Shown piece by piece: positions 10,654 through 21,964 of a DNA stretch of 64,000 bases. Origin of the DNA: Zhengitettix transpicula (Eukaryota; Arthropoda; Insecta; Orthoptera; Tetrigidae); contig CM073591.1 in assembly GCA_037074705.1 (NCBI GenBank), positions 4,952,087 to 5,016,086 on the forward strand, given 5' to 3'. The number at the start of each line of letters is the position of its first letter. The first letter of the stretch is position 1. The notes beneath the pieces were generated by a model. The model saw nothing but the letters and a program-made list of their open reading frames with translations, had not been told where the DNA came from and ran no database searches. Made by a program: the position numbers and the translations under genes.

Positions 10654-11564
10654 GTTGTGCTAGTTTCTTTCTGAGGTGTTACGTGGTTTATTAAAGGGGA
10701 GTTGCCCTAAGTGGATTACCCTCATGTAGCCTATTGCCCTAAAAAAAAAGAAAAAAAAGAAAGAAAACTCCGATTGTGATGTGAAATTAGAGTAAAGTCA
10801 ATCAGTAAATATGTATTGCTAATTGTTCAGGATTGGTAATGTAGTGGAGGGGAGGCCAGATGGCTGGACCCTATTGTTTGGAGAAAACCCTGGTCCGAGG
10901 GTCAGGTAGAAAAAGTACAGTAAGCTTTGAGAAATCTAGCAGCTCTGCAGTGTGGTGCAAACATTCTGCTAAATAAATACGCACAATATTAAATATTAAA
11001 ACTAGTTCTACAATTCAATTATTTTCCCTACCAATATTTCCGGCTGTTTCAAGTTAACTATTACGTTAACACTAATATTGCAGGTTAAGGATCTGATAAG
11101 GTGAGTAGTGTTCTTGTGTTACTAGAGACCAGCGGCGGCAGTTGTTTATCCCTTGGGCGTGCAGCAGGTGGCAATCAATAATATCCTGCGTGACAGCCCT
11201 CGGCCTTCCAGCTCTCAGAATGTCGAATGCAGCCACGCAGGGTTCTTTCTTAACTTGAACGTGTGACAGCTCTCGGTGTTTTCACAGAGCGTGGGAAAAT
11301 TGAGTTTTTATTAAATTTCAAATGTTAATTAAAACATATTTCCGGCAGAGAAGCGGCTTGCAAATACATCTTGTATTTCGTGAAGGTTGCCAACGCCTCA
11401 GCGCACATTGAGGAAGATTTCTTGTAACTCACGCACAACTCTGTTCCTGTAGTATATCAAGCTATATGTTTACATGACAGCATGGCAGTGAAGTGTTGTA
11501 CAACAGCAGACATGTGTGGCACAACAAGCAAAGAAGCCATCGCATTTACACTATATTTAACTAT

Positions 11565-12060
11565 GTATCAAATTACAGGCCCATTTCTCTGTTTCCGACT
11601 TTTTACAAGATTTTTTAAAGATTCACCTTAAACTACGTAATTTCTTGGGCAAATGCAATGGTTTCAGTTCCTCCCAGCATGGAAAGTACACAAATAGTGC
11701 AATGGACGACCAATTTTATTGGATGAGAGATTGAAGGTGGCTGACCTGCATACGAGGCTGTTGATCATGAAGATAGAAAGTTAGAATATTAAGGCGTGCT
11801 TCACTTCTCCTAAAAAAATATCTCAAAAATCGTAAAGCAAAGGTGGCGGCCCAAACTATTCATTTATCTGATTGGTAATTAATTACTTGCGGTGTTCCTC
11901 AAGGGACGGTATTTCTCCATCTTTATATGAATGATCTTCCAGGATTCGTTCAACCTTTTAAGGCAATTCTCTACGCGGTAGCCACAATATTTTCCTTTGT
12001 CTCACTCATGTTCAGGATAAATGGTTTCTTTTGGACAACTATCCTTTTAGACATTATTAA
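11565..12060 (+). pseudogene. LINE reverse transcriptase fragment
   Basis: A decayed piece of a non-LTR reverse transcriptase. It retains the YRPISL motif near 11573, CGVPQGTVF near 11888, and the LYMNDLP and LYA region near 11920-11975. The catalytic YADD is replaced by YAVA, so two aspartates are lost. Stops and frameshifts occur throughout. The motif order fits the Jockey/CR1 group. The element is truncated on both sides. Confidence 0.7.
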
Positions 12061-12284
12061 TGTATTATAAATGATTTCAATACACTTTTTCCGAATTTCA
12101 TTTTTATATTTTTGGGCTTTAATATAAATTAGATTCAACGTCTTTTATATTCTTTGAAATGCCTTTTTTGTTGAGTTCACTACTTTGTTTATTAATGTTT
12201 TTACCGACTGTATCTAATTTTACATTTCGGGCTCCAACACTGACAGGGAGATCAACAAACCAATTTCTTTCTTATAAAGAGAGT

Positions 12285-13362
12285 ATCCCCAATTATAGCA
12301 GACACAAACCTGATCCAACACAAAGGAAAACAGTTACTACGCGAAGAATGGGAAGATAAATTTACCAAATTACGTGACCAATATCCTGGACATAACCAAA
12401 TATATACCGACGGATCCAAAAACGACATGCGAACTGGAAGTTCATTCTGTTCATCCGGCTCAACATCCACCACAACACTCACAGATGACACTTACTCAAC
12501 AACAGCCCTCCACAGTTATTAAACACATAATAAGTGAATGTCGAAAATAGGATCAAGAAGGAAAACATCAATGAAGTGCTGCACTCTACAAAATACTAAT
12601 AATTAAATACCTGAAAATGATTCACCTTTACTGTGAAGCATAAAGAACCTGTCATAATTAATGTAAAATAAATATGTGTATTAAGCAGTCGCTAGAAGCT
12701 GATGCGACTCAAATAAGAAGAAGAAGATGGCAGATTTGCAGAAAGTTTCCGCCAATTTATTACTGAAAACATGTAGAATTGATTACGTTTATTTAAATAA
12801 ATAAAATACAATACATTACTTAATTACTTTTTGATGCTTGAATAAAGGTCGTAATATTTTATTATTTATTTTCTGTGTTGTTGTTTGACAACGTTGAGGC
12901 CTGTGGGGGCGTAAGACAGGGTGAGGAAGTGACCTACACGAAGGCTGCAGATGCATGGTTACACCGTAGCTCTTACCCTGGCGAAAAAAGGGGCTCGTAA
13001 ATAAATGTATGTAATTTGATTTTTCTTATTGTGTTCTAAAATTTGTTTCTTTTTGTTTTGATAAGTGAATGTGTTAATTTTGTAGTAATAAAAATAATTT
13101 AACGTTACAAAATGGCGGCCCACCTTGAGGCTCTAATCTTCAGAGCTGGTTTTCAAAACCAGAGCCTGTTGAATGTCTTTTCAGTGTCTTTTCTGAAGTA
13201 ACTTGAAATTAAATATTAAAGTAATTTTAGTATCAGGCATAATTAAATTTTCTCACAGACGTAAAGTTGCGTAATGCAAAGGATTTAATTAACAAACTAC
13301 AATAATCCCATTTACTTCCGCTCTTAGCATTCAAGTATTGTATTTAAAAGAAAGTCCTATAT
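12285..13362 (+). repeat. LINE 3' region with RNase H fragment, copy 1
   Basis: A frame from about 12288 to 12522 ends in an RNase H-like segment with IYTDGSKND, in which the D of YTDGS is the first catalytic aspartate of type I RNases H. A short C-terminal-like tail and ~700 bp of non-coding sequence follow. Nearly the whole 1.08 kb recurs at 35552-36725 and part recurs near 46880-47090. RNase H after RT is found in several LINE clades (I, R1, Loa and others). Because the conserved block extends far past the coding scrap, a segmental duplication of a LINE-bearing locus is also possible. Confidence 0.65.
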
Positions 13363-13547
13363 TTGAATGTCCTTAGTGTGGATGTGTTGCTTTGTTTTAT
13401 TTTTCCCTAAAGTCGAGCAAGAGTTATTCTTCTACTGCACGCTGCACCAATTTAGAATATCCTTAATTTTATGTTGTTAAGATCTGTCAAATTTCTAAAG
13501 ATAATTCAGCAAAATATTAGTGAATTAGTACAGATTCAGCAGGGGAA

Positions 13548-13808
13548 ATGCGAGAAATACTCAAATGCAAAATATATGAAATTTTAGTACAGAAGATGGA
13601 AAATGTCAAAGAAGATGCAGCGTAAAATAAGAAAACTTTGAAAGCAGGTATTGCGGTAGAAAGGGCAGGAAAAATGCAAAGTAATAATAAAAGTATTGAA
13701 ATTCTACGGGAAGAAGTAAGGGATTTTAAGATTGAAATTAAGGGGCAAGTAGTTAATAAGGAAGGGAAAATAGAGAATATAAGAAGTAACGTACGGCAGG
13801 AGTTGTAA
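13548..13808 (+). pseudogene. Decayed coiled-coil ORF, possibly gag/ORF1-like
   Basis: A frame beginning at 13548, with a stop near 13623, encodes a very charged Lys/Glu-rich segment with coiled-coil character (IEILREEVRDFKIEIK). No zinc knuckle or other domain is seen. Similar charged sequence lies inside the ~3.1 kb TIR element near 42690-42800. Retroelement gag or ORF1 N-termini often look like this, but the identification is weak. Confidence 0.25.
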
Positions 13809-14299
13809 TTGTAAAAGAAATTCATGAAAAAACCAAAGTTTAGAAGAAACAGAATTGACGACGTGCAACAATCGGTTAGAGAAGTTGAAGATAAGCTTGC
13901 GAAGGGAAGGAATCTTATGGACAAAGAACGGAGGTAACTAATAGTGAGGCTGGGTTCAGTGCGTTATCGACTGAAACGGATAAATTAAAGGATGAAGTAG
14001 GTCAGCAGACAAAAACAGGGACACAAACAGTTTTACCACGATTTGAGGAGAAATCAAAAGCGGTACAGGAATGATTTGGATAAATATTTTTCCAAGAAGT
14101 GGATTTCTGAGCGTTTTAAGTGTTTTATGGACACCAGGGTTGGGAAGTCTTATGTTTATTAGGGGAAGATTTAGTAGGGCCTTTGTATCCTTTGCTGAAA
14201 CCAGAAGAACTGGATTTAGACTTGAAAATTACTCAATATCGTACTTTTTATCAATTGTATTGAATAACGTATGCAAAGGTTAAACAATAAATTCATTGA

Positions 14300-16260
14300 A
14301 GCTAATTTCATGTTTACGTTGTTGGAAATAAATTCAGTGAGAATTTTCTACACATGAGTAAGGTTTTGAAATGACGGACGGTATTGGATAATAAGGCAGA
14401 CCCTCAGGACCTGTTGTTAACTGTGTTCCATGGGTGTAATACACATTTACAATTTATATCCGAGTCTCAACGAAACTATTCAATCATTATTTCAGAGAAA
14501 TCTGTTTTAGGTAATAATCATAAGTTTATAATTTATGTTTATGAAACACAGAAGCCAAGAGCGAGCACTTCCACGTGTGGCAGTTGGCAGCCGTGGCTCA
14601 GTGAGGAATAACTTTTATTTATTTACTTTCTCCTTGTATAACTTTCTGTAACTAGAATATTCTACAGTGTTTGACCTCGAAGCCGCTTCCACCTAAACCT
14701 CGCTATACTCACAGTCAGGCGACTGCCAAGACTTGACTTGTTAAGTGACGCCTGGAGAAAATATGAACTTCCCCACTCATTATCAAGATTCAATATCATA
14801 CTGTAAGTAGTGACTCAACTCTCCAACTTCCTTAAAGTTCTAAAAACTAAGGTGACCATAAGCCGAGAGATGACGTCACGAGCAGATGACGTGGGACTTT
14901 ATTATTTTAACCCTGTAATTAACTTGCTTGTGGCTGACCGCATCTTGTAACGTGGCGCACTTTTATTATCGCGCGTTAGTCGACTGTGTAACATCCTTGG
15001 AGTAGTTGCGATATCTCAGGCGTCTTTGTTGTAAATGAACACACAGAATAAGATCAAAGTAAATTATATTTAATTGCAGCACAACGGAAACTGCAGATAA
15101 GCCTTAAGTAGTTATCGGTATTTTCTCCACGTTGTTAAAATATGCACAGAGATTGATCTGAGCCACGGAATAAAAGGTACAGTTTCTTTTGTTTTCTGAG
15201 ATGTATTGTTAATTGTTATTTAGCTGAAACATGGAGACGAGTGCGGATGTTGGTGGCACTCGCTCAAGAAACCGCCAACGTTCTTCACAACTGCACGTGT
15301 AACGGACTAAAACAGGGACTCGTCGGATTTGGGAACCGTTATTTGGCCTCCATCCGTATAACTTTCATTATATGAATTATAGTTTATATTTTACGGAATG
15401 TTGTATTGCGCGTCTGCTTGAACTAATATTATAATTTGTTTGTTTGTTGAAAGCTCGTGACCGTCTGCTGAACGTTGGGCAGCGCCTGATGACGTCATCA
15501 CGTTGTGATCCCTTGTCCCGGTCCAGGGTTCGCGAATCACAGCATCCGGATCCCGCAGCAACGGTAAGACAAAGTCCGCGTGGCAGAGCTGAACAGAGCA
15601 TCCTGTAAACCCCGACGTTGTGGCTGCGTGTGACGGGATAATTTGGACGTGTGTAGGGGCTGGAGACTAGTTTAGTAGCATCATCCTCGCCTGCACGAGA
15701 AAGTAATTCAAACAAATATTTATAAATTTTACTTCATTTAAGCCGTACTTTATCAATTAATTAAAAACCTACATTGAATGTGAATATTCCTTTACTTGCT
15801 GGGTAAAACGCTCATTTGAGCTTAGCAATTATTTAATAATTTATACATGTGTGTGTGTAGGCAAAGACGTGATATCTGCATTGTCTTGCAAACACGCGCG
15901 CGTTAAGTTGGATAATTGCTTAACATATCCCTTGCTTGAGATGTGAAATTAACACAATCCATTAGTTGTGAACGAAACAGTTTAATTACCAATATCTCGC
16001 ATGTAATAATGGAAGCTCCGGCACTCTACAGGTGCATGAGATGCTAAATGTACGTCCGCGGTCTAGCACGTGTAACCAGCGCTGTGACACACACTGGATG
16101 AGCACTTGCTATGCCTCAGGAAATAAATCTGAAGCGACACCGTCGTCATCTACGTTGTGCTTGTGTCTTGCCGGGATAATTATTTAATATGTAGCTACTA
16201 ACGCATTAATCACGTATGGAAAGGGATTAATTAAATATTCTTTTGTTATTGTGGTTGGCT
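14300..16260. other. Unassigned, CpG-richer, possibly unique host sequence
   Basis: 14860-15700 is richer in CpG than most of the window, with TGACGTCA-type sites near 14872 and 15490. It includes a 112-residue minus-strand frame (15377-15715) with no recognised domain. No second copy was noticed in the window. It could hold host regulatory or untranslated sequence; nothing identifies a product. Confidence 0.3.
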
Positions 16261-16268
16261 GCTGGCAG

Positions 16269-16403
16269 GGAAGTTTTGTACCTGGTCGTTATGGGGGCTG
16301 TCTTCTGTGCCACAGGATGTGGAGCGTTTTCCCTGTACCCACGTGTGCGTTCTACGGAGGTCATCCGAAGCTGCAGTCACGTGCTGAGCCTGGGGGTGGA
16401 AAA
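16269..16403 (+). other. Candidate host exon
   Basis: A pyrimidine-leaning stretch ending CTGGCAG (16262-16268) and a GTAAGT donor (16404-16409) bracket 135 bp, exactly 45 codons, open in frame 0 (starting GSFVPGRYGG). The block is GC-richer than its flanks. A second frame is also open from an ATG at 16291, so coding frame is not established. No homology is recognised. It may equally be a chance pairing of splice-like sites. Confidence 0.25.
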
Positions 16404-17250
16404 GTAAGTCGTACGTTTATTATTTATTAATTATTGCCCAATCTTGGCACTTTATTATTAGGTTTTTGTCGGAAAAATTCTTGGTTACGTTGTTTTCTCT
16501 CTATATTTCTTTTTTAGATTTCTGTTTGCGTTTTAAATCTTCGCCCTGAATTTGTCGCTTAACTTGTTCACTGTGTTTAGCCATTTGTGTGACTTTTCCA
16601 AGAGTTAAATCAACTTCATTCGTTCAGGTAACTTTGTTATGCCGAATAAAAGACTTGCGTTGTTTCTGCTTCATAAATTTTCGGTTAGCAGTAAATTAAT
16701 TGTGGAAAACCGTTTATACATGTATTTTATTTGTTTTTTTTATCGTCCATCTGATTTAATTATTTAATTGCCACAGTCCTGCATCCAGTTGCTAAGACCA
16801 AAGCCACGGCTGTGCAAACATTCTTACAACCCCATAAACTTTGTAATCTCACAATTCTGAAACTTGTATTACAAATTATGTATGCATATGTGCTCGTGCC
16901 TTTGTGCCATGCCACTATTATCGAAAAATTACGTTTATTAATTAAATATTTCATTAACTCGTTCATATATCGATTCTTCAGAATGTATCCTAATAAGTTT
17001 GAATTGCCATCTGTTGACGCACGCATTTAGCCAGGTGGAGCCGAAAGTAGTTGATAAGGTAAAATAGCCAAATACAGACAATTAAATTGGAAATTGTTTT
17101 GTGTCTATATTTGGATATTTTATCTTATTATTAATTTTCAGTAGTTTCTAGTTTGCCGCTAGAGTGAGTTTACGACAAATTTATTTCTATTAATTAATAT
17201 ATTTGCAGTAGAATTTCTATTTGCGCTAATGGTTTCATCTTTCCTTTGCA

Positions 17251-17670
17251 GCTTCTAATGTTTTTTAAGTGGCAGTCTGTATAAACGAACAATTTAGCTT
17301 AAAGTATCTGTGAATTATTTTAACTTCCGCTTTTACACCCGCGAGGTTCTTGTTACTTTCCTTAAACATCCACTGTTAAAATTCCCGCAATGTTTATCCA
17401 TATTTAGGATTATACAAAGGATCGATTCTAGTGCAGTGTTTTTCTCCTTAAATAATAATTTTAGTTTTCTCTTTGCGGACGTATAATAATTCTCCAGGTC
17501 GTTGTTGCGTTTTATTTGGTTCCGTGCTGGGAATTAATACATAATAATAATTATTCTTGGACGACGTGACTATTTTGATTTGTTTTTGATTCCCGCCTTG
17601 GCCCTGATCTTCATGAACGAGCCGTTGCTGTGGCCTGCGCCCGGCGTAAAGGACGCAAGAGTCCTCGAGC
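17251..17670. repeat. Dispersed repeat family D, partial copy
   Basis: Closely matches 23935-24353 and, more loosely, 21965-22260. All share TTATCCATATTTAGGATTA and GATTTGTTTTTGATT. In the 21.9 kb copy the family continues into the longer repeat at 22215-23730. No coding frame is shared. Confidence 0.7.
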
Positions 17671-17931
17671 ACATGTTTCCCTTGTTAATTAACGTCAGAT
17701 CGAAAATTTTATTTGAGCAAGTATTATGACTCTCAGCGGTGCCAACCTTACACAGGCAGCTTTACGGATGGATCATGAATTTATCCATTTTGCAAAGGAA
17801 TATAACGATTTATTACTATTGGCGTATATTTTAGCATTGTCGATATTAAGCAAAGTGGGCAGGAACGAGCTGCAGCAAACAAGTTTAGTTGTTGTTTACA
17901 CACGTCACTGCATTACATTTTAATTGTCACC

Positions 17932-17947
17932 GGGGGGGGGGGGGGGG
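17932..17947. repeat. G16 homopolymer
   Basis: Sixteen consecutive G on the plus strand, exceptional in this AT-rich window. It can form G-quadruplex structure and is a likely sequencing and length-polymorphism hotspot. Confidence 0.9.
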
Positions 17948-18024
17948 TGAGAATAACAGCTACGTTTAGATGACGTCAACATGACACGTCGGAAACGATT
18001 GAATACAATGGAAATTAGCGCAAC

Positions 18025-18054
18025 GTTTCGTTACTTTCCTTGGAACCTCCTCAG
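18025..18054 (-). ncRNA. Hammerhead ribozyme-like core
   Basis: Minus strand reads CTGAGGA, G, a helix beginning GTT and closing AAC around a purine-rich loop, then GAAACGTTG. The helix is short or imperfect. A plus-strand Penelope-type scrap lies 190 bp away (18246-18310), so the core and the scrap are on opposite strands. Confidence 0.35.
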
Positions 18055-18245
18055 GAATGCAATATAAGTGAATATTTTATTTAGAAATACGTCAAAATTA
18101 AATTGATTAAAGTGAAAAAGGAATACGTAATGTTTGTTGACTCGTAATTATGGTGTTTCTGCTTCTCTTAAACCCTGCAATAATTTAAACTTTGCCTGGG
18201 ACAATATTAACATTTTAGATAAACTAAACGTAATTTAATTCTTTA

Positions 18246-18310
18246 CCTTGCAATTCCTGTTATACTGGGAAAAGTTGAAAGCTGTTGAGGCGCGTCCCAA
18301 CACATTTACG
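18246..18310 (+). pseudogene. Penelope-like GIY-YIG scrap
   Basis: Reads NSCYTGKS followed by decayed sequence, matching the YIG strand of the Penelope endonuclease at 10258 and, at nucleotide level, the TTCGTGTTATATTGGGAAAA segment there. Too short for a firm call alone; the family resemblance to the other copies supports it. Confidence 0.4.
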
Positions 18311-18339
18311 TACATAACCTCAACGTGGAGCGAAATCTC

Positions 18340-19620
18340 GTACGTAACAAAATTCCGCTATGAATCAAGGTAATAATGATTACTGTAAATTAGTTCAAGT
18401 ACGGATGTGTCGTTCTCACGGCTTCTCTTGTCAATCAAAAATATTGTTAATTATATTTTATATTTGTTATAAATATGAATAAATGTGTAATGTGTTGCGG
18501 GTTTGCCGTGCAGCAGTCCCTACGTTTCACTTCTTCTATTAGGAGACTTGCTAGAGAAGAGGGCTTTATTTTCTCCCTCCAAACATTTATCATCCAAATT
18601 TCTATAATTTCCAACACTCTCTCAATATGTATCATTCCCTTATTCGTATGTATTATGTTTTAGAATTTCTCTCCCAGGATCTGAGCAGGAATTTTACTTT
18701 CAACCTTTCGAAACCTCATTACAATTATAATGCAACGCAATGAAATAGTTTCTTAGATTGGGCGCCATTACTCAATTTTAAGTGAATTTGCTAATTTTCT
18801 TTCACTGGCCTATGTTTTATACAAATCAATGAGATCCTTCCGGGCGAAGGACAATAGTGAACTCGTCGTTGCGTCCATCAGTAACTTGAAGGCCGCCCAT
18901 TCAAGTTCCTGCAACTCTGGATGGTGGTCAGGAATCAAAACTCTACCAACCTTGCTCTATGTTAATTTTTGGCGGGTCTGTTACTGTTGCTTTATTATTC
19001 GTAGATTTAAGCAACGAATATTGGAATTCCAGGGATGTAATAAAAACGTCTTCACAACATTTCTCTGGCCAGTTATGTGGAATGTTGTTTCATCCTTAAT
19101 TTTAATTTTAATGCTTTATTTATTATTTATTTAAAAATAGCAGGAAAACCCCTAAATCGCTTAAAAAAACAAAAATCTGCCAAAATATGTAGTGACATAA
19201 AAAGGCAGACGATTTTTTTTTCAGGACTCACCCCAAAAAAAACCTAAAACCAAGTAATGAATCTTTTATAAATCTAGAGTTGGTTGGGAATCCAGCACTG
19301 AGTTGGATACTGCATAATGTATGAAATTAAGTATATTTATAGCAATTACGACTGCTGTTTCGTTCATCAAAGGCGACCATATATCGTAGAACCGTGACCT
19401 AGGTTAATGTCAAAGTTATTTTCTTTAATATAAGAGGCACTGCTGAATTATAAAAATTGTGAAACTACTCATTTTATAAGAAAATAATTATTACGTTACG
19501 CGTTCTGGTCTCGAACACTATATATAACTATCTCTTTCTAAAGTATGACGTCACGCGTTCTGACTCGTTGCAATATTTACATTAATCATCACTTAATTCT
19601 TCTGAATTAATGAAATATAA
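18340..19620. other. No gene recognised
   Basis: AT-rich sequence. A 101-residue plus frame at 18829-19134 has no recognisable domain. Confidence 0.4.
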
Positions 19621-19633
19621 TCTATAATAATAG

Positions 19634-19927
19634 TTAATTATCGGAATTAAAATAGACTGTGAGTATATCACGTTTACTACAACCAAATTTACATTGATCA
19701 TAATTTATGGAATGCTTTCCTATTTCTGAGATGAAATCAATTTTATGTGATACTAAATCAGAACGGTTAATCATAATTTCGCTACCGATAATAATTTTAT
19801 TTGTGTCTTTGTTGAAAAATTCAAAACCACTAGTAATTTTGTAAGGGATATTATGTTGTTTATAATATTGTCGACACGTTGTATTTATAAGAAAAAAATG
19901 AATATGCAATTGAGCCACTATTTGCAT
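19634..19927 (-). CDS. Unassigned ORF next to capsid-type gene
   Basis: A 97-residue frame on the same strand as the capsid-type gene, starting ~180 bp after that gene's stop. It is rich in Lys, Asn and Ile and carries a few Cys/His residues (INYDQCKFGC) but no family I recognise. Position suggests it could be another gene of the same virus-like element. It is equally possible that it is a chance frame in AT-rich DNA. Confidence 0.3.
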   Translation of the reverse strand: MQIVAQLHIHFFLINTTCRQYYKQHNIPYKITSGFEFFNKDTNKIIIGSEIMINRSDLVSHKIDFISEIGKHSINYDQCKFGCSKRDILTVYFNSDN

Positions 19928-20109
19928 GAGTATGTGGCAGTGTTACATCATGTTGTACAGCCAGGAAAGAGGATTAAAGCGTTGGAGATTATTTGCCTTT
20001 AGTTAAGGCGTTGTAAACATGAGGTTAAGTCGTGTGTGTTGCCTAGATGTAAGTTCAAATATCTTCATTAATACGTTGTTGTTTAATATTATATTAAAAA
20101 GATTTTCCT

Positions 20110-21263
20110 TTAAAACTCTTCAATAACTGGTTGACTTGTAGAATCATAAGAGAATGTTTTATCACCCATGATAATGATATAACATATAGTTTTATGTGGT
20201 ATTACTTTAGCGCATTTAGTAACACAAGGTTTTAAAGATTCATCATGTATTTGGTGTTTGCTAGTGTTGAAAACATAGATCGGCCTCCTCATATACGTTA
20301 GTGCTTCCATCTATATACCTCTATCAGGTTTAATTCTTCTTGAGGATAAATTTCACTTAAACCAATTGTGATTTTTATATTTTCTACATTACAGTGATCA
20401 AACATAGTTGCATTCTCCTTCTGTTTGAAACAAGACTAAGAAAACTTTAGACACAAATTGATCTGTTAAGAGAATTTCAATTTTTTTTCCAGAATCTGTG
20501 TTTTTCGACAATAGGAATAATTTAGCTTTATATGTTCTCATCAAATTCTACGTTTGTCATTCTAATTTCAAAACTGTTAAGTACAACTCTACGAGGATGT
20601 GGCAACGTTTTTTCGATTTCACCCCAATCTGTATCATCATCCGATTTTCTCTTAAATGTTATTGATAGCCCACCTCTATAAAAAGTCTTTGTAATAATTA
20701 AAAAACCCACCTAATAGCCTTAATTTAAACGATACCTCATGTGTTCCTCTAGCAGGTTTTAACCTAACCTTTTTTGTTTCTATTCCACATTGTTTATAAT
20801 TTAACGCCTCAATTTGTGAAAGTAGACACGTTATTAAAGCTGTGCTTGTTTTATCAGGGTTATCAATTGTTACACCACACAATGTTACAATAATTTGAGA
20901 AAATATTTCAAGAAAAAAAAATTAAAAACTAATCTAGTATTATCATGATCATTGTATTGCCCATTAGAATCTCTAGCTTTGAATTCACATGTTGCGTAGA
21001 TATTATCAGCATTGTGTGAATGACAAATATTAGCTATTGGGGTTTCTATATCTTTATTAGGTGAATTAAAGTTCCTTGTGATACTGAATATGATTTACAT
21101 TCATACTTAGTGATACACTCCATTTATATGTAAAAATGATGCAACTTTTAAAACAGTAACCAAAATCAATAATACTATTGTTTTCATCTTTAACAGTTTC
21201 TATTATATTATCAAATTTTGTATATTGAACAGGGAAGGATTCAGCAGTCACTGGCTGATACAC
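20110..21263 (-). pseudogene. Double jelly-roll capsid-type protein, Polinton/Maverick-like, decayed
   Basis: Successive minus-strand frames match, in order, the body of insect double jelly-roll-like proteins, the major-capsid type of Maverick/Polinton and related elements. 20882-20676 carries GGFFNYYKDF, and the continuing 20710-20528 frame carries GLSITFKRKSDDD and then VVLNSFEIRMTNV. Around 20450-20345 a VLFQTE segment precedes MFDHCNVENIKITI and YPQEELNL. The last frame (20310-20110) has PIYVFNTSK and then the C-terminal IPHKTICYIII and GDKTFSY. These frames need several shifts to connect, so the gene is dead. The N-terminal part (21263-21066) is less certain. The domain family assignment is from recalled family motifs, not a search. 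Confidence 0.7.
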
Positions 21264-21269
21264 ATGCTT

Positions 21270-21960
21270 TATTTATTAAAAATACCATGAAATATAATAA
21301 ATACCATTTAATTAGTTTATTAATATACGTAAAGTGGAGATTGTCGTTAGTCAAGGGACAGTATTCCACTAAATGGTTCATCAGGCTCAGATAAAGGGAA
21401 AGTTGTTGTTTGCTGAAGGCAATAGACCGCGTAGAAATCCAGGACCACGCACGCAACCCCCGAAGGCCGCATTAAACCCTGAATTGGCGTGAGTCAGGAC
21501 GACGGAAAGCGAAACGACCTTTTAAAACACTTTAAGCGAATATTACAATGCCAAAAGAGATTAAGCACATCCAATCAAATATCGAATTACTTGACAAAAC
21601 CGCAACGTCTAATATAAAATTCATAAATACGTAATGAAGGCAATGATTAATTAATATTAATATAACAATGTATTTAATCTCCTGGTTGAAGATACAGAGA
21701 AAAATTCGAAATATCCAATATGCCTAAGTTACAAGTAAAATGTAGGAGTTCTTCCTTTTTTCCCAATGTCTTCATGTGTTTACGCTGTAGGGAGCCAGTT
21801 TAACTAAATTACGACCGACTTGGAATTTAAATAATATGCAACGTAAATTTTAAAAATGACGAGATACCGGAAATAACTGCGTAGACAAACTATAGCAATA
21901 TCTTACCATTATTTTTACCATCTCCGAATCTGATTGATTTTACGAGGAACATTGATTCAC
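21270..21960. other. No gene recognised
   Basis: AT-rich sequence between the capsid-type remnant and repeat family D. No other genes of a Polinton (polymerase, integrase, protease) were recognised here. Confidence 0.4.
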
Positions 21961-21964
21961 TCTT

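Noticed and set aside
13517..13924. Minus-strand 135-residue hydrophobic frame
   Set aside because: It is the complement of a Lys/Glu-rich plus-strand decayed coiled-coil frame; hydrophobicity is a by-product of antisense reading.
15377..15715. 112-residue minus-strand frame as a host gene
   Set aside because: No domain, no convincing splice context; length is explainable by locally higher GC content.
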